DNA of 64,000 nucleotides from Bryobacter aggregatus MPL3 (GCF_000702445.1 NZ_JNIF01000003.1:1054001-1118000), one strand, 5' to 3'; positions 25,985-35,384 are shown, counted from the stretch's first letter. The notes: generated from the sequence alone by a model not told the origin. Made by a program: numbers and translations.

Positions 25985-28900
25985 GTGAATCCACTACCCT
26001 TGTTATTGCTGATGAGTATTCAATTTGGGGATCTGAAGAAGGATGCAGCCGTCGCTGGATTTCGCGCGGAAGCAGTCTATAAGAATGGAACAGAACAGGC
26101 GATGGGCGGCCGTTTTGTTCACAACAAGAGTGGGTTCACACTCGATCTGATCGAGATCCAAAGCGTCCCGCAAAGTTTTGTTTGCGTCCATACCTTCCCC
26201 ACCTCCAACATGGGGGAACCCCACACCCAGGAACATCTTTTGCTCGGCAAGGGCAATGTCGGCCGCGCCGTTGCGGCGCGCGAGACGATGTCGATGGTGG
26301 AATCCACTGCCTTCACACAGCAGTTGAAAACTTGCTATCCCTTTGCAGCCAATGCGGGACTCGCCGCCTATTTCGAACATTTTGAGCGTTCGATGTATGC
26401 GCTCCTGAACCCGGACTACACCGACGAGGAAATCCGCCGTGAAGTTCGGAATTTTGGCGTCAAGACCGGGGCAGACGGCCGGTTAGAGCTGGAGGAAAAG
26501 GGCACCATCTACGCCGAGATGGTGAGCGCCACCTCACAACCCGGTTATCGAGTCTATCGCGCGATGGGACGGCTTCAGCTTGGACCCGAGCACCCGATGA
26601 GCTTTGATTCGGGTGGCGACCCGGCCTATATCCGGCAGATGCAGCCCGAGGCGATTCGCCGCTTCCACGCGGCCAATTACCACCTGGCGAATATCGAGAT
26701 GGTGGCGAGCCTGCCGAAGGGCCTCACCCTCGAGGAGACGCTCGGCCGCTTCGATCGCATCCTCAGCAAGCTGCAGGGCGACCAGCCGGTCCGTCAGGGA
26801 GCGCAGGTGAGTGACTTGCCTGCCCCCGCGCCTGCCCCCGCAGGAACCATCCAAGTGGTCAGCTTCCCCTCCCGCAATGCGCAACAACCGGGACCGGCAC
26901 AACTGGCTTGGCCGGTGATGCCGCGCCTGAATCAGCGGGATGAAAGCCTCGCCGGACTCTTTGCCCAGGCAATTGGGGGCGACCCGGCCACCAATTTTTA
27001 CAAGCTGTTCATCGACTCCAAGACCCGGAAGATGGACATCGGGGCTCGCTCGGTCGGCATGGGCTTCGACAATGAGGCCTACGCCGAGTTCACCATTTAT
27101 ATCCCCGATCTCGCGGCCTCACAGGTGCAGACCAAGCGGCTCGAGGAGATTCGCCATGCGGTACAAGCCGAGTTGAAGCGGGTCGCCTCATGGCCCGACA
27201 ACAGCCCGGAACTGCTCGAATTCCATGAGCGAATGCAGGCCAGCCTGCTGCGGATCCGGCGGAGCGCCGATAAGCTCACCAGTTCCCCGCCCGGCTTTGG
27301 CGCACGCATGGGACAGAGCTCCTGGCCCAGCCTGCTCCGTGAACTCGCCGAGGAGCCTGGCTTTGAGAAGTCGCTGGTGCAGCCGGAACTCTTTGGCTAT
27401 CTCGAAAGCGTAGTCCATAGCGGAAAGAACATCTGGCGCGACAAGATTCGCGAGTGGAAGCTGGTAGAGCTTGTTCCTTATGTAGTCGCCTCCAAACCGG
27501 AGGCGGAATTGATCGAAGCCGAGGAAGCGGCGCTCAAGCAGCGCCTGGCCGCCGAGGTGGAGCGCCTGCAGGCGAAGTATCAGGTGAGCGACGAGCAAGA
27601 AGCGATCCGGCGTTATCAGAAGGAATACCAGGAAGCGAGTGCGGAGCTCGAGCGGGTACAGAGCCTGGACGCTCCGGCGAAATTTATCGACAACCCGCCG
27701 ATGACGCTCGATGAACAGCTCGACTATACGGTCACCCAGGTCAATGGAATCCCCTTGGTGACGGGCCGCTTTGCGGGCATGAGTAGCGCGACTGTCGGGC
27801 TTGCCTTGAACGCCAAGGAGTGGAAAGGGCGGCAGTTGCTTTATGCCTCGATCCTGCCGCAATTGCTCAGCGGCGCCGGAGCGACAAAGGATGGCAAGAC
27901 CCTCAGCTTTGAGGACGCGATGCAGCAGATGCGCCGCGAGATTCTGGGGGTGGGCGCCAGCCACGTCACCAACGCCACCACCGGCCGCATCGAGGTGGTG
28001 CTCAGCGGAGCGGGCAATACGCTCGAAGAATCCCAAACCGCCATCGATTGGATGCAGGCGCTGCTCTATGCCCCGAACTGGGGAATCGCAAACATCGCCC
28101 GCCTGAAGGATGTCGTCGATCAAACCATCAATACCCTGCGCACTTCCATGCAGCGCAGCGAGGAAAACTGGGTCAACGGCCCTGCCGACGCCTGGACTTA
28201 TCAAGATGATCCGCTCCTGCTGAGCCTGAGCAGCTTCCACACACGCCTCCATCATCTCCACCGCCTGCGCTGGCTGCTGACCGAGGCCCCGACGGAGGCC
28301 GATCGGGACGCAGTGGCAGCCTTCCTCTTGGAGATCGAATCGCAGAGCCCCGATCGTGTGGCCTCTTTCCTTGAGAAGCTGCCGGCCAGCGCGCAAGCCC
28401 TGGCGCAGGAAGCGGTGAAGGATCTCGTCTTCATTGCAGCCGACTTCCCCGCCAATTCCGCAGAAGCGGATTGGAAGTATCTGGTGCGCATCACGCGCCA
28501 AGACCTGCTCGCGCCCGCCAGCCAAGCCTTGGAGGAACTGGAGGGGGTGCGCAAGACGCTGCTGAAGAAGTCAAATGCCCGGCTCTTCCTGACCGCTTCT
28601 CCTGAGAATGCGCTGGCCTTGCAACCGAAGCTGGCTGAGTTGGTGAAGGGGCTGAGCGATGCCCCGCGCGGCGCCTCCACGCCACTGGCGCCAAGACAGG
28701 TGGCCCAGCGGGTGATGGCCCGTGAGAAGTTAGAGACCGAGCCACGCTTTGTCGGCTTAGTTGCTCCTGGCATGCAGGGGGGCGTGCATCTGCATTCAGC
28801 GCCCTTTGTTGGCATTCGGGATCTTGATGAGGAATCCGCTTTACGCTTCCTGGCCGTGAAACTCTACGGAGGCGGCGGGCCGCATGGCGTCTTCATGAAA

Positions 28901-29410
28901 ACCTGGGGCGCCGGGCTGGCTTACTCGAACGGACTGCGATCGAGCGCCTCCGACGGCCGCATCAACTACTACGCGGAACGTACTCCCGAGTTGCCGCAGA
29001 CTCTTGAGTTTGTCATTCAGACCTTAAAGAAAGCGCCGCGCGACAAGCCGCTCGCCGATTACGCACTCGCCCAAGTCTTCGCCGGTACCCGCGCCGGTGG
29101 CAGCTTTGAATCTCGCACCAGCGCCATGGCCGGCGATCTTGCCGATGGCTTCACCCCCGAAGTGGTGAAAGCCTTCCGCCAGAACATCCTGAATCTGCGC
29201 AAGAAGAAGGATCTCGATGCCGCGCTTTACGCGCGCATGGATGCGGCAGTTGCGAGAGTCTTGCCGGGCTATGACCCCAAACAGAAGGGCGTTGCCGGGG
29301 CCACCTATTACGTCATTGGGCCGGAGAAACAGTTGAACGCCTGGGAGAAGTATCTCGGCACCAAGCTCTATCGTCTCTATGGCCGTGATTACTGGGTGAT
29401 CGTCGACTGA
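25985..29410 (+). CDS. M16-family (PreP/insulinase-like) zinc metallopeptidase
   Basis: 1141 residues from a GTG at 25985. The inverted zinc motif HxxEH is His80-Thr-Gln-Glu83-His84, with the third ligand probably Glu178 in GTIYAEMVSA. The four-domain, two-half layout and NxGEPHTQEH context resemble presequence-protease/M16C enzymes that degrade peptides in a closed chamber. The second half lacks a zinc site, as expected. A charged coiled-coil-like stretch (AEEAALKQRLAAEVERLQAK) sits near residue 520, the M16C linker. The N-terminus is short and hydrophobic and could be a weak export signal. First gene of an operon with a dehydrogenase and ppx. Confidence 0.88.
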   Translation: MNPLPLLLLMSIQFGDLKKDAAVAGFRAEAVYKNGTEQAMGGRFVHNKSGFTLDLIEIQSVPQSFVCVHTFPTSNMGEPHTQEHLLLGKGNVGRAVAARETMSMVESTAFTQQLKTCYPFAANAGLAAYFEHFERSMYALLNPDYTDEEIRREVRNFGVKTGADGRLELEEKGTIYAEMVSATSQPGYRVYRAMGRLQLGPEHPMSFDSGGDPAYIRQMQPEAIRRFHAANYHLANIEMVASLPKGLTLEETLGRFDRILSKLQGDQPVRQGAQVSDLPAPAPAPAGTIQVVSFPSRNAQQPGPAQLAWPVMPRLNQRDESLAGLFAQAIGGDPATNFYKLFIDSKTRKMDIGARSVGMGFDNEAYAEFTIYIPDLAASQVQTKRLEEIRHAVQAELKRVASWPDNSPELLEFHERMQASLLRIRRSADKLTSSPPGFGARMGQSSWPSLLRELAEEPGFEKSLVQPELFGYLESVVHSGKNIWRDKIREWKLVELVPYVVASKPEAELIEAEEAALKQRLAAEVERLQAKYQVSDEQEAIRRYQKEYQEASAELERVQSLDAPAKFIDNPPMTLDEQLDYTVTQVNGIPLVTGRFAGMSSATVGLALNAKEWKGRQLLYASILPQLLSGAGATKDGKTLSFEDAMQQMRREILGVGASHVTNATTGRIEVVLSGAGNTLEESQTAIDWMQALLYAPNWGIANIARLKDVVDQTINTLRTSMQRSEENWVNGPADAWTYQDDPLLLSLSSFHTRLHHLHRLRWLLTEAPTEADRDAVAAFLLEIESQSPDRVASFLEKLPASAQALAQEAVKDLVFIAADFPANSAEADWKYLVRITRQDLLAPASQALEELEGVRKTLLKKSNARLFLTASPENALALQPKLAELVKGLSDAPRGASTPLAPRQVAQRVMAREKLETEPRFVGLVAPGMQGGVHLHSAPFVGIRDLDEESALRFLAVKLYGGGGPHGVFMKTWGAGLAYSNGLRSSASDGRINYYAERTPELPQTLEFVIQTLKKAPRDKPLADYALAQVFAGTRAGGSFESRTSAMAGDLADGFTPEVVKAFRQNILNLRKKKDLDAALYARMDAAVARVLPGYDPKQKGVAGATYYVIGPEKQLNAWEKYLGTKLYRLYGRDYWVIVD

Positions 29411-29432
29411 CCTGGAGTGATATTCTCAACGC

Positions 29433-30500
29433 ATGCGAGAGTCTTTGCCCCATCGAATGAGCCGTCGTAGTCTGATTGCCAGTGGCATCACTCTTGCGGC
29501 GGCTCAGGCCGGAAGTGCCCAGAATCAGGAACCGCTGCGGATTGTCGTCCTCCAGGAGTTCGATCCCAAAGAGCTCGAGATTCTGCGGCGTGCGGCGGGT
29601 TCCCGCAAAGTGGAAATCACCTACGCCAAGAATCGGCAGGAGTTGAAAAGCCTGCTGCCGAATACCGAGATTCTTTATGGCGACTTGCAGGCCAGCGAAC
29701 TGGATTTTGCTCCACGCCTGAAGTGGATCCAGGCCGGTGGCGCCGGCATGGAAGGCTTTGACAAGAAAGTGCTGGCCTCGCCGATTCCGGTGACAAATAT
29801 GCAGCGCATCTTCGCGCCTGGCATTGCTGACACCGCCATGGGACTACTGCTGTGCATCTCGCGCGGCATCAGCACCTATTACATGCCACAGTTCTACAAA
29901 CGCGAGTGGAAGCCGGTGGGTACGGTACGCAGCCCGGACCACATCGAACTGGCTGGCCGCACGATGGGCATCGTCGGCATGGGCGGCATTGGTACGGAAA
30001 TCGCGAAACGGGCCCACTATGGCTTCGGGATGCGGATTGTCGCCACCGATGCAAAACCAATGGCGAAACCCGATTCGGTGGAGATCTTGCGAGAACCGTC
30101 CTGGTTCCCCGAGATGGCCAAACAGGTGGACGTTCTGGTGAGCGCGGCCCCGCATACGCCGAAGACCGAGCGGATGTTTAATGAGGCGATCTTCCGTTCG
30201 ATGAAGAAAGGTTCGATCTTTCTCGCCATGTCGCGCGGCAAGCTCTATGACGACATGGCGCTGGTCAAGGTCTTAAAAGAAGGCCACTTGCGTGGAGCAG
30301 GTCTCGATGTGTTTCCGATCGAACCTGTTCCGGCGAATCACCCGATTTTCGATTGCCCCAACGTAGTCATGACACCGCACACCTCCGGCTGGGGCGAGGA
30401 GCGGCAGGTCCGGCTGGTGGCTCATTTTGCTGAGAATATTCGACGCTACACCCTGGGTGAGCCGCTGCTTGCCGTTGTCGATAAAGCGGCGGGCTACTAG
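29433..30500 (+). CDS. D-2-hydroxyacid dehydrogenase with Tat-like signal
   Basis: 355 residues. The N-terminus RMSRRSLIASGITLAAAQAG resembles a Tat signal, which is unusual for an NAD-dependent enzyme but common in acidobacterial paralogues. The NAD-binding motif is TMGIVGMGGIGTEIAKRA; the catalytic Arg (AMSRGKLYDD), Glu (FPIEPVPANHP) and His (VVMTPHTSGW) are in place. It should interconvert a 2-hydroxyacid and 2-oxoacid, substrate unknown. An internal Met at residue 9 (29457) is a possible start. It lies 22 bases after the M16 gene and 3 before ppx. Confidence 0.88.
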   Translation: MRESLPHRMSRRSLIASGITLAAAQAGSAQNQEPLRIVVLQEFDPKELEILRRAAGSRKVEITYAKNRQELKSLLPNTEILYGDLQASELDFAPRLKWIQAGGAGMEGFDKKVLASPIPVTNMQRIFAPGIADTAMGLLLCISRGISTYYMPQFYKREWKPVGTVRSPDHIELAGRTMGIVGMGGIGTEIAKRAHYGFGMRIVATDAKPMAKPDSVEILREPSWFPEMAKQVDVLVSAAPHTPKTERMFNEAIFRSMKKGSIFLAMSRGKLYDDMALVKVLKEGHLRGAGLDVFPIEPVPANHPIFDCPNVVMTPHTSGWGEERQVRLVAHFAENIRRYTLGEPLLAVVDKAAGY

Positions 30501-30503
30501 CGG

Positions 30504-32036
30504 ATGGCGCGCTTTGCAGCTGTCGATATTGGCAGCAATTCGATGCGGCTCCTGGTAGCCGAAACCACAGAAGACGGCAAGCTCCTGCGCCTGGCAGAAG
30601 ACCGGCAAGTGACCCGGCTCGGCGAAAGCGTATTCTCGCGCGGCCTGATCAGCGAAGAAGCGATTCGCCTGACGGAAGAGGTCCTGACCCGATTCCGGCT
30701 GACCATCGGGGGATTCGGAGCGGCGGCTGTGCGCGCCGTAGCCACCAGCGCCACCCGCGATGCCGGCAATCAGGAAGAGTTTCTCACCCGGGCCAAGCAG
30801 GCGCTGGGCGCGCCGATCGAGATCATCAGCGGCATTGAAGAAGCACGGCTGATCGGCTTGGGCGTCCATGCGATCTGGCCGCAGGAGCCGGAGCCGCTGA
30901 TCATCGTCGATGTCGGCGGCGGCAGCGCCGAGTTTATTCTGATGGACCAGGGCACGATGGTGGAAGGCTATTCGCGGCCACTTGGTGCGGTGCGGCTGAA
31001 GGAAGTGTTTCTCGATAAGGATCCGCCAAAACGCGAGCAGGTGCATCGCTTGCAGGAGTTTATCGACGAGAAGCTGGAACTGGTGGTGCGCCGTCTGGGG
31101 GGGCGGCCCTTTGCGCGCGCGATTGCCACATCGGCATCGGCGGCAGCGATTGTCTGCGCGGTGAATGGCATTCCGCGGAGTGCGCGCGTCGAGGCGGAGG
31201 GACGGCACGCAACACTTGAACAGGTGCGAACGCTGTATCGCGAGCTGATGCAATCGCCGATCGAGAAGCGGCGCAAGATGGTCGGCATCGGACCCAAGCG
31301 CGCAGAGATTCTGGTGGCTGGAGTCGCGGTGTTTCTGCGGGCGATGGAACGGCTCGATCTGCCGCGGCTCGATTACTGCGGAGCGGGCGTGCGAGAAGGG
31401 ATCATCGCCGATTTGGCCACGCGAGGCGCGGTCACGGATTCCGTTGCGATGCGCGAGGGGCAACGGCGCGTTGTCGAGGTGTTTGCCAAGCGCTTTGGGG
31501 TGGATCTGCAACACGCAAGACAAACGGCGGCCCATGCCGCAAAGTTGTTTGAGCGCCTGCGGCCCCTGCATAAGCTCGATCGCAGCTATGTGCGTCTACT
31601 GGAGGCGGCCTGCTACCTGCTCGATGTCGGGCACTATGTCAGCGATACCGGGCACCACAAACATTCCCACTACCTGGTGGCGCATGCCGATCTGCCCGGC
31701 TTCACGGCAACCGAGAAGCAGTTGGTAGCCCTGCTGTGCCGCTTCCATCGCAAGAGCATGCCCGCAAGCCGCCATGTCGAGTTGCTGCACCTGTCTACGG
31801 CGCAGCGGCGGGCGCTTGAGTTGCTGGCGGCGATTGTTCGCGTCGCCGATGCGCTTGATCGCAGCCGCGACCAGCATGTCACACTACGGCGCTGCGAGGT
31901 GTGGGGCGATGCGGTGGTCCTGACTCTGGAGGCCGGAGAGGGCAAGGACTATGCGCTGGAAGAATGGGCGGTAGAACGCTGCAGCACTGCGTTTCGGAGC
32001 GTCTATGACAAGGCTCTTTTGGTGGCTCGGCCCTGA
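30504..32036 (+). CDS. ppx: Exopolyphosphatase (Ppx/GppA family)
   Basis: 510 residues. The ASKHA-fold phosphatase domain (about 1-310) has FAAVDIGSNSMRLLVAE, TSATRDAGNQEEF, ISGIEEARLIGLG and IIVDVGGGSAEFI. A C-terminal HD-type helical domain carries HDxx-like LLDVGHYVSDTGHHKHSHYL. The enzyme removes phosphate from polyphosphate or converts pppGpp to ppGpp, linking phosphate storage and the stringent response. It lies 3 bases after the dehydrogenase gene; no polyphosphate kinase is nearby. Confidence 0.92.
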   Translation: MARFAAVDIGSNSMRLLVAETTEDGKLLRLAEDRQVTRLGESVFSRGLISEEAIRLTEEVLTRFRLTIGGFGAAAVRAVATSATRDAGNQEEFLTRAKQALGAPIEIISGIEEARLIGLGVHAIWPQEPEPLIIVDVGGGSAEFILMDQGTMVEGYSRPLGAVRLKEVFLDKDPPKREQVHRLQEFIDEKLELVVRRLGGRPFARAIATSASAAAIVCAVNGIPRSARVEAEGRHATLEQVRTLYRELMQSPIEKRRKMVGIGPKRAEILVAGVAVFLRAMERLDLPRLDYCGAGVREGIIADLATRGAVTDSVAMREGQRRVVEVFAKRFGVDLQHARQTAAHAAKLFERLRPLHKLDRSYVRLLEAACYLLDVGHYVSDTGHHKHSHYLVAHADLPGFTATEKQLVALLCRFHRKSMPASRHVELLHLSTAQRRALELLAAIVRVADALDRSRDQHVTLRRCEVWGDAVVLTLEAGEGKDYALEEWAVERCSTAFRSVYDKALLVARP

Positions 32037-32041
32037 TTTTT

Positions 32042-32064
32042 GAGAGAAGGGATTTCCTTCTCTC
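32042..32064 (+). terminator. Hairpin after ppx
   Basis: GAGAGAAGG-GATTT-CCTTCTCTC, a perfect 9-bp stem five bases after the ppx stop. No T run follows, so it may be a weak terminator or an mRNA 3'-end stabiliser. Confidence 0.5.
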
Positions 32065-32099
32065 CGGGAGCTTTGGTAGACTGAAGAAGTTCGCGTTGC

Positions 32100-32173
32100 T
32101 GGGAGATCGTCTAATGGTAGGACTGCAGATTCTGACTCTGCCTATCGGGGTTCGAGTCCCTGTCTCCCAGCCA
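32100..32173 (+). tRNA. tRNA-Gln (CTG anticodon)
   Basis: 74 bases. Acceptor TGGGAGA/TCTCCCA, D arm GTC-TAATGGTAG-GAC, anticodon stem GCAGA/TCTGC with loop TTCTGAC (anticodon CTG, reads CAG), T arm CGGGG/CCCTG around TTCGAGT with one G.T pair, discriminator G and encoded CCA. Confidence 0.96.
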
Positions 32174-32339
32174 AATTCTCCCGCTGAGCCGGTAGCGCGT
32201 TCTCCTCTCCTCCCCTGTTGATCGTCGTGTGTGGTCCTGAACTCCCTCCATTGTTTTTTCTCACGCTGCAGGTGGCTGCGCCCCGCCTCGTGACCAATCC
32301 TCAAGCGATTCCCGAACTGCGAATCTCCGCCGTATTGCA

Positions 32340-33434
32340 TCAGCCCAGCGTATAGCTGGTACTGCGGCCACCTTCGGGATTGCGCAAAAGGGCTCCCCGA
32401 GCAACCAGGAAGAGGATGTCGCGCAGAGCGGAATCCTGTGAGCACTTCGCCAGAATTGCGTACTTCGACGTCGTGAGCTTCCCTTCAAAACCGTCAAGCA
32501 GACGATTCAGAACCAGACGCTGACGCTCGTTGAGCGTGGTTCCCGCGAGCCGTTCCCAGAAACGGGCTTTTCTCAAGATGGAGCCCAGGCTACCTTGCGC
32601 TCCATCGATTGCGCGGCCCAGGCAGCCGAGAAACCATTCCATCCAGGGGCTGATGTCGAGGGAGCCCTTTTGGGTTCGTTCGAGCATTTCGTAATAAGCA
32701 CTCCGCTCCAGGCGAATCTGCGCCGACATGCTGTAGAAGCGTTGCGGGCTGCTCTCGGAGCGAGTCAGAACCATGTCGGCGATGACACGCGCAATGCGGC
32801 CATTGCCGTCGTCAAAGGGATGCACCGTGACAAACCAGAGGTGGGCGAGCGCCGCCTTCCAAACCGGATCCATCACCGGACCAGAGTTGAACCAGTCGAG
32901 AAACTGCTCCATTTCTTTTTCGAGACGTTCAGCGGCAGGGGCATCGAAGTGCACGCGCTCGCGCCCAATCGGCCCGGAAACCACCTGCATCGGGCCAAGA
33001 CGCCAGGCACCAACCGTGATCTTACTCAAGCCACTCCGACCAGCCGGAAAGAGCGCCGCATGCCAGGAGAAGAGCCTTTCAGCCGTGAGCGCCTGATCGA
33101 AATGGCGTGTTGCATCGAGCGTCATCTCGACAATGCCTTCTACGTTGCGATCCACCGCCTGCAGGGCTCCAATGTCCATGCCAAGACGTCGAGCAATCGA
33201 GGAGCGGACCTGCTCTTGATCGAGACCTTCGCCTTCGATCTCACTGCTCTTGAGGACGTCATTGGTGAGGGTCTTGAGAACTGCCTCCTGGCGGCTGTCG
33301 AAGCCTAAAGCCTCCATGTGCCCGAGAAGCCTGCCTTGGCGATGCCGCACGGAAGCCAGCTCTTCAGCGATCTGCTCCTGGCTCCAATGGAAGTTGGGCC
33401 AGTCCGCACGCTCGTGGATGTATCGTTGCGACAT
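32340..33434 (-). CDS. fic: Class II Fic-domain AMPylase with C-terminal winged helix
   Basis: 364 residues. An N-terminal DUF4172-like region holds the inhibitory helix (KSSEIEGEG, residues 62-70, matching S/T-xxx-E-G/N of class II Fic). The catalytic motif HPFDDGNGR is at 205-213 with all key residues, and the flap region lies near 140-160. The C-terminal 65 residues (LNERQRLVLNRLLDGFEGKL ... ALRDILFLVARGALLRNPEG) look like a winged helix. Fic enzymes transfer AMP from ATP to a protein hydroxyl, with self-inhibition by the helix. No separate antitoxin is present. Its promoter contains two inverted-repeat operators. The tRNA-Gln gene lies 166 bases beyond its 3' end. Confidence 0.93.
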   Translation of the reverse strand: MSQRYIHERADWPNFHWSQEQIAEELASVRHRQGRLLGHMEALGFDSRQEAVLKTLTNDVLKSSEIEGEGLDQEQVRSSIARRLGMDIGALQAVDRNVEGIVEMTLDATRHFDQALTAERLFSWHAALFPAGRSGLSKITVGAWRLGPMQVVSGPIGRERVHFDAPAAERLEKEMEQFLDWFNSGPVMDPVWKAALAHLWFVTVHPFDDGNGRIARVIADMVLTRSESSPQRFYSMSAQIRLERSAYYEMLERTQKGSLDISPWMEWFLGCLGRAIDGAQGSLGSILRKARFWERLAGTTLNERQRLVLNRLLDGFEGKLTTSKYAILAKCSQDSALRDILFLVARGALLRNPEGGRSTSYTLG

Positions 33435-33438
33435 GCCT

Positions 33439-33501
33439 TGCGGTGATTGTAACAGCTATTCACCGCAGAATATGCGGCGAATAACGCACTGATTCACCGC
33501 A
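33439..33501 (-). promoter_or_regulatory. Two tandem inverted-repeat operators in the fic promoter
   Basis: On the minus strand the order is TGCGGTGAAT-N9-ATTCGCCGCA-N5-TGCGGTGAAT-N9-AATCACCGCA-N4-ATG. Plus-strand half-sites are 33439-33448, 33458-33467, 33473-33482 and 33492-33501. Both palindromes have the same 9-base spacer and their starts are 34 bp apart, so they lie on nearly the same helix face. The promoter-proximal half-site abuts the start codon and covers the ribosome-binding region; a TTACAAT -10-like element sits inside the proximal palindrome. A degenerate fifth half-site (CGGGGTGAAT) is at 33512-33521. Probable repressor sites. Confidence 0.8.
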
Positions 33502-33655
33502 GCTGGCTTGCCGGGGTGAATCACGCGTTCTGCTGGCGTCGATTTATTTCGTCTTTTCTTCGCTTTTCTGAGAGTATGACTGCCGCTGTTCGCGTTGTCA
33601 ATGAGGAGTTTGGGCTGCTCAGCGAATGCTGCCGGCGCCGTGTGATGATGGGCGA

Positions 33656-34294
33656 GTGTCCTTTGCTGTTGAGCTGAGTAGCCTTTTGCCGGATGATCTG
33701 CCGCATCGCCAGAATGTGATGGCGCAGGCAGCGGCGCATCTCGATCTGATCGTCGAAGCGAATCAATACCTGAATCTGACCCGCATTGTCGGAGAGCGCG
33801 AGGCCGCGATCAAGCATGTCGTCGACTCGGTGATTCCCTGGAAATCCTTTGCCTCGGCGAAGGTGGTGGCCGATGCCGGGACCGGCGCGGGCTTCCCTGG
33901 GATTCCGCTGGCGCTGGTGTTGCCGGAGACACGCTTCGTGTTGCTCGAGTCGATCCAGAAGAAGGCTCGCTTTGTCCAGAGCGTGGTCGAAAAGCTAGGG
34001 TTGACGAATGTCGAAGTGCATCCGGTGCGGGCCGAAGAATGGCTGCAGCAGCACAAAGCCGATCTGTTGACGGCGCGTGCCGTGGCTCCGTTGACGCGGG
34101 CGATTCCGCTATTTGCGCCAGCGCTGCGCAATGGGATGCGGGCATTGCTCTATAAAGGACCGGACGCCGAGCAGGAAATTGAAGAAGCGGTGGCGGAAGC
34201 CCAGAGGCGGCGGGTGAAGGCAAAGGTGGCGCTGCGCTATGAATTGCCCGACGCGGCAGGGATTCGGACGCTGATTTCTCTGGCGGGGTGGTAA
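33656..34294 (+). CDS. rsmG: 16S rRNA (guanine527-N7)-methyltransferase RsmG
   Basis: 212 residues from a GTG at 33656 (MSFAVELSSLLPDDL); an ATG at 33626 is possible but adds ten residues not typical of the family. Signature features: EANQYLNLTRIVGEREAAIK, HVVDSVIPW, the SAM-binding VADAGTGAGFPGIPLALVLP, FVLLESIQKKARFVQSV and the LLTARAVAPLT motif. It methylates G527 in the 530 loop of 16S rRNA. It opens an operon with aroB (10-base gap) and ubiE. Confidence 0.93.
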   Translation: MSFAVELSSLLPDDLPHRQNVMAQAAAHLDLIVEANQYLNLTRIVGEREAAIKHVVDSVIPWKSFASAKVVADAGTGAGFPGIPLALVLPETRFVLLESIQKKARFVQSVVEKLGLTNVEVHPVRAEEWLQQHKADLLTARAVAPLTRAIPLFAPALRNGMRALLYKGPDAEQEIEEAVAEAQRRRVKAKVALRYELPDAAGIRTLISLAGW

Positions 34295-34304
34295 AAGGAA
34301 GTAT

Positions 34305-35384
34305 ATGGCTACTTTTACCGTTCGCACTGCGACGCAGCAGTACGATGCGATTGTCGAGCGCAATGCGATTGCGCGTCTGTCCGAATTTCTGCCGGCGAAA
34401 GTAAGCCAGATCTTCGTTGTGACCACGCGCGATGTGTGGGAATACCATGGCGAGACCTTCCAGAAGGCGTTGGGCGCGCGCGTGCATCATGTTCTCTATT
34501 TTCCCGGTGGGGAATCGAACAAGCGGCTGCGTGAAGTCGAAGCGCTCGCCGAACAGATGATGGCGCAGGGCGCCGATCGCGCGAGCCTGGTGATTGGCTT
34601 TGGCGGTGGCATTGTGACGGACGTTGCGGGCTTTCTTGCGGCGATCTTCCTGCGTGGCGTGCCGGTGATTCAGGTCCCGACGACACTGCTGGGCCAAGTG
34701 GACGCGGCGGTGGGCGGCAAGACCGGGGTGAACCTGGTGAGCGGCAAGAATCTGATCGGAAGTTTCCATCAGCCGCTGGCCGTGTTGATTGATCCCGATG
34801 TGTTACGTACGCTGCCCGAGCGCGAGTATCGCGCGGGCCTGTATGAAGTGTTGAAGTGCGGCGTGATCCGCAGCAAGGAATTGTTTGACCTGATGGCGTT
34901 CCGCTCGGCGGATGTGCTGGGCCAGCATCCGGACGTGGTGCAGAAGATCATCGAAGAGAGCGTGCGGATTAAATGCGAAGTGGTGACGGCGGATGAGAAG
35001 GAAGGCGACCTACGGCGCATCCTGAATTTTGGCCACACGGTGGGTCATGCGCTCGAGGCAGAAACGGAATATACGCGCTTTTTGCATGGCGAAGCGGTGG
35101 CGTTTGGGATGAATGCGGCGACGCATCTGGCGCACCTGACGGGCAGCCTGCCACTTGCCGAATGCAACACGATTCTGAATGGCATTGAGCTGTACGGACC
35201 CATTCCGAAACTCGATGGCATTGGCGCCGATGCTCTGCTGGCGCGCCTGGGCTCGGACAAGAAGACGCTGCATGGCAAGGTGCATTTTGTGTTGCCGGTG
35301 CGCATTGGCGAAGTGAAGGTGATGAGCGGTGTCGAGACCGGGCTGGTGCGGCAAGCCATTGACGCGGCATTGGCGATCCGGTGA
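34305..35384 (+). CDS. aroB: 3-Dehydroquinate synthase
   Basis: 359 residues, normal length. NAD-binding GFGGGIVTDVAGFLAAIFLR, the lysine-containing VDAAVGGKTGVNLVSGKNLI, EVLKCGVIRSKELF and zinc-ligand region RRILNFGHTVGHALEAET plus FLHGEAVAFGMN are all present. It converts DAHP to 3-dehydroquinate, step two of the shikimate pathway. The stop codon overlaps the ubiE start (TGATG). Confidence 0.96.
   Translation: MATFTVRTATQQYDAIVERNAIARLSEFLPAKVSQIFVVTTRDVWEYHGETFQKALGARVHHVLYFPGGESNKRLREVEALAEQMMAQGADRASLVIGFGGGIVTDVAGFLAAIFLRGVPVIQVPTTLLGQVDAAVGGKTGVNLVSGKNLIGSFHQPLAVLIDPDVLRTLPEREYRAGLYEVLKCGVIRSKELFDLMAFRSADVLGQHPDVVQKIIEESVRIKCEVVTADEKEGDLRRILNFGHTVGHALEAETEYTRFLHGEAVAFGMNAATHLAHLTGSLPLAECNTILNGIELYGPIPKLDGIGADALLARLGSDKKTLHGKVHFVLPVRIGEVKVMSGVETGLVRQAIDAALAIR

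Noticed and set aside
27188-28525. 445-codon minus-strand frame inside the M16 peptidase gene
   Set aside because: Antisense of a gene with a complete zinc site; no homology features or ribosome-binding site.
32100-33625. Fic gene as cargo of an element integrated at tRNA-Gln
   Set aside because: No duplicated tRNA 3' end and no integrase were found on the far side of fic; the adjacency alone does not support an island.
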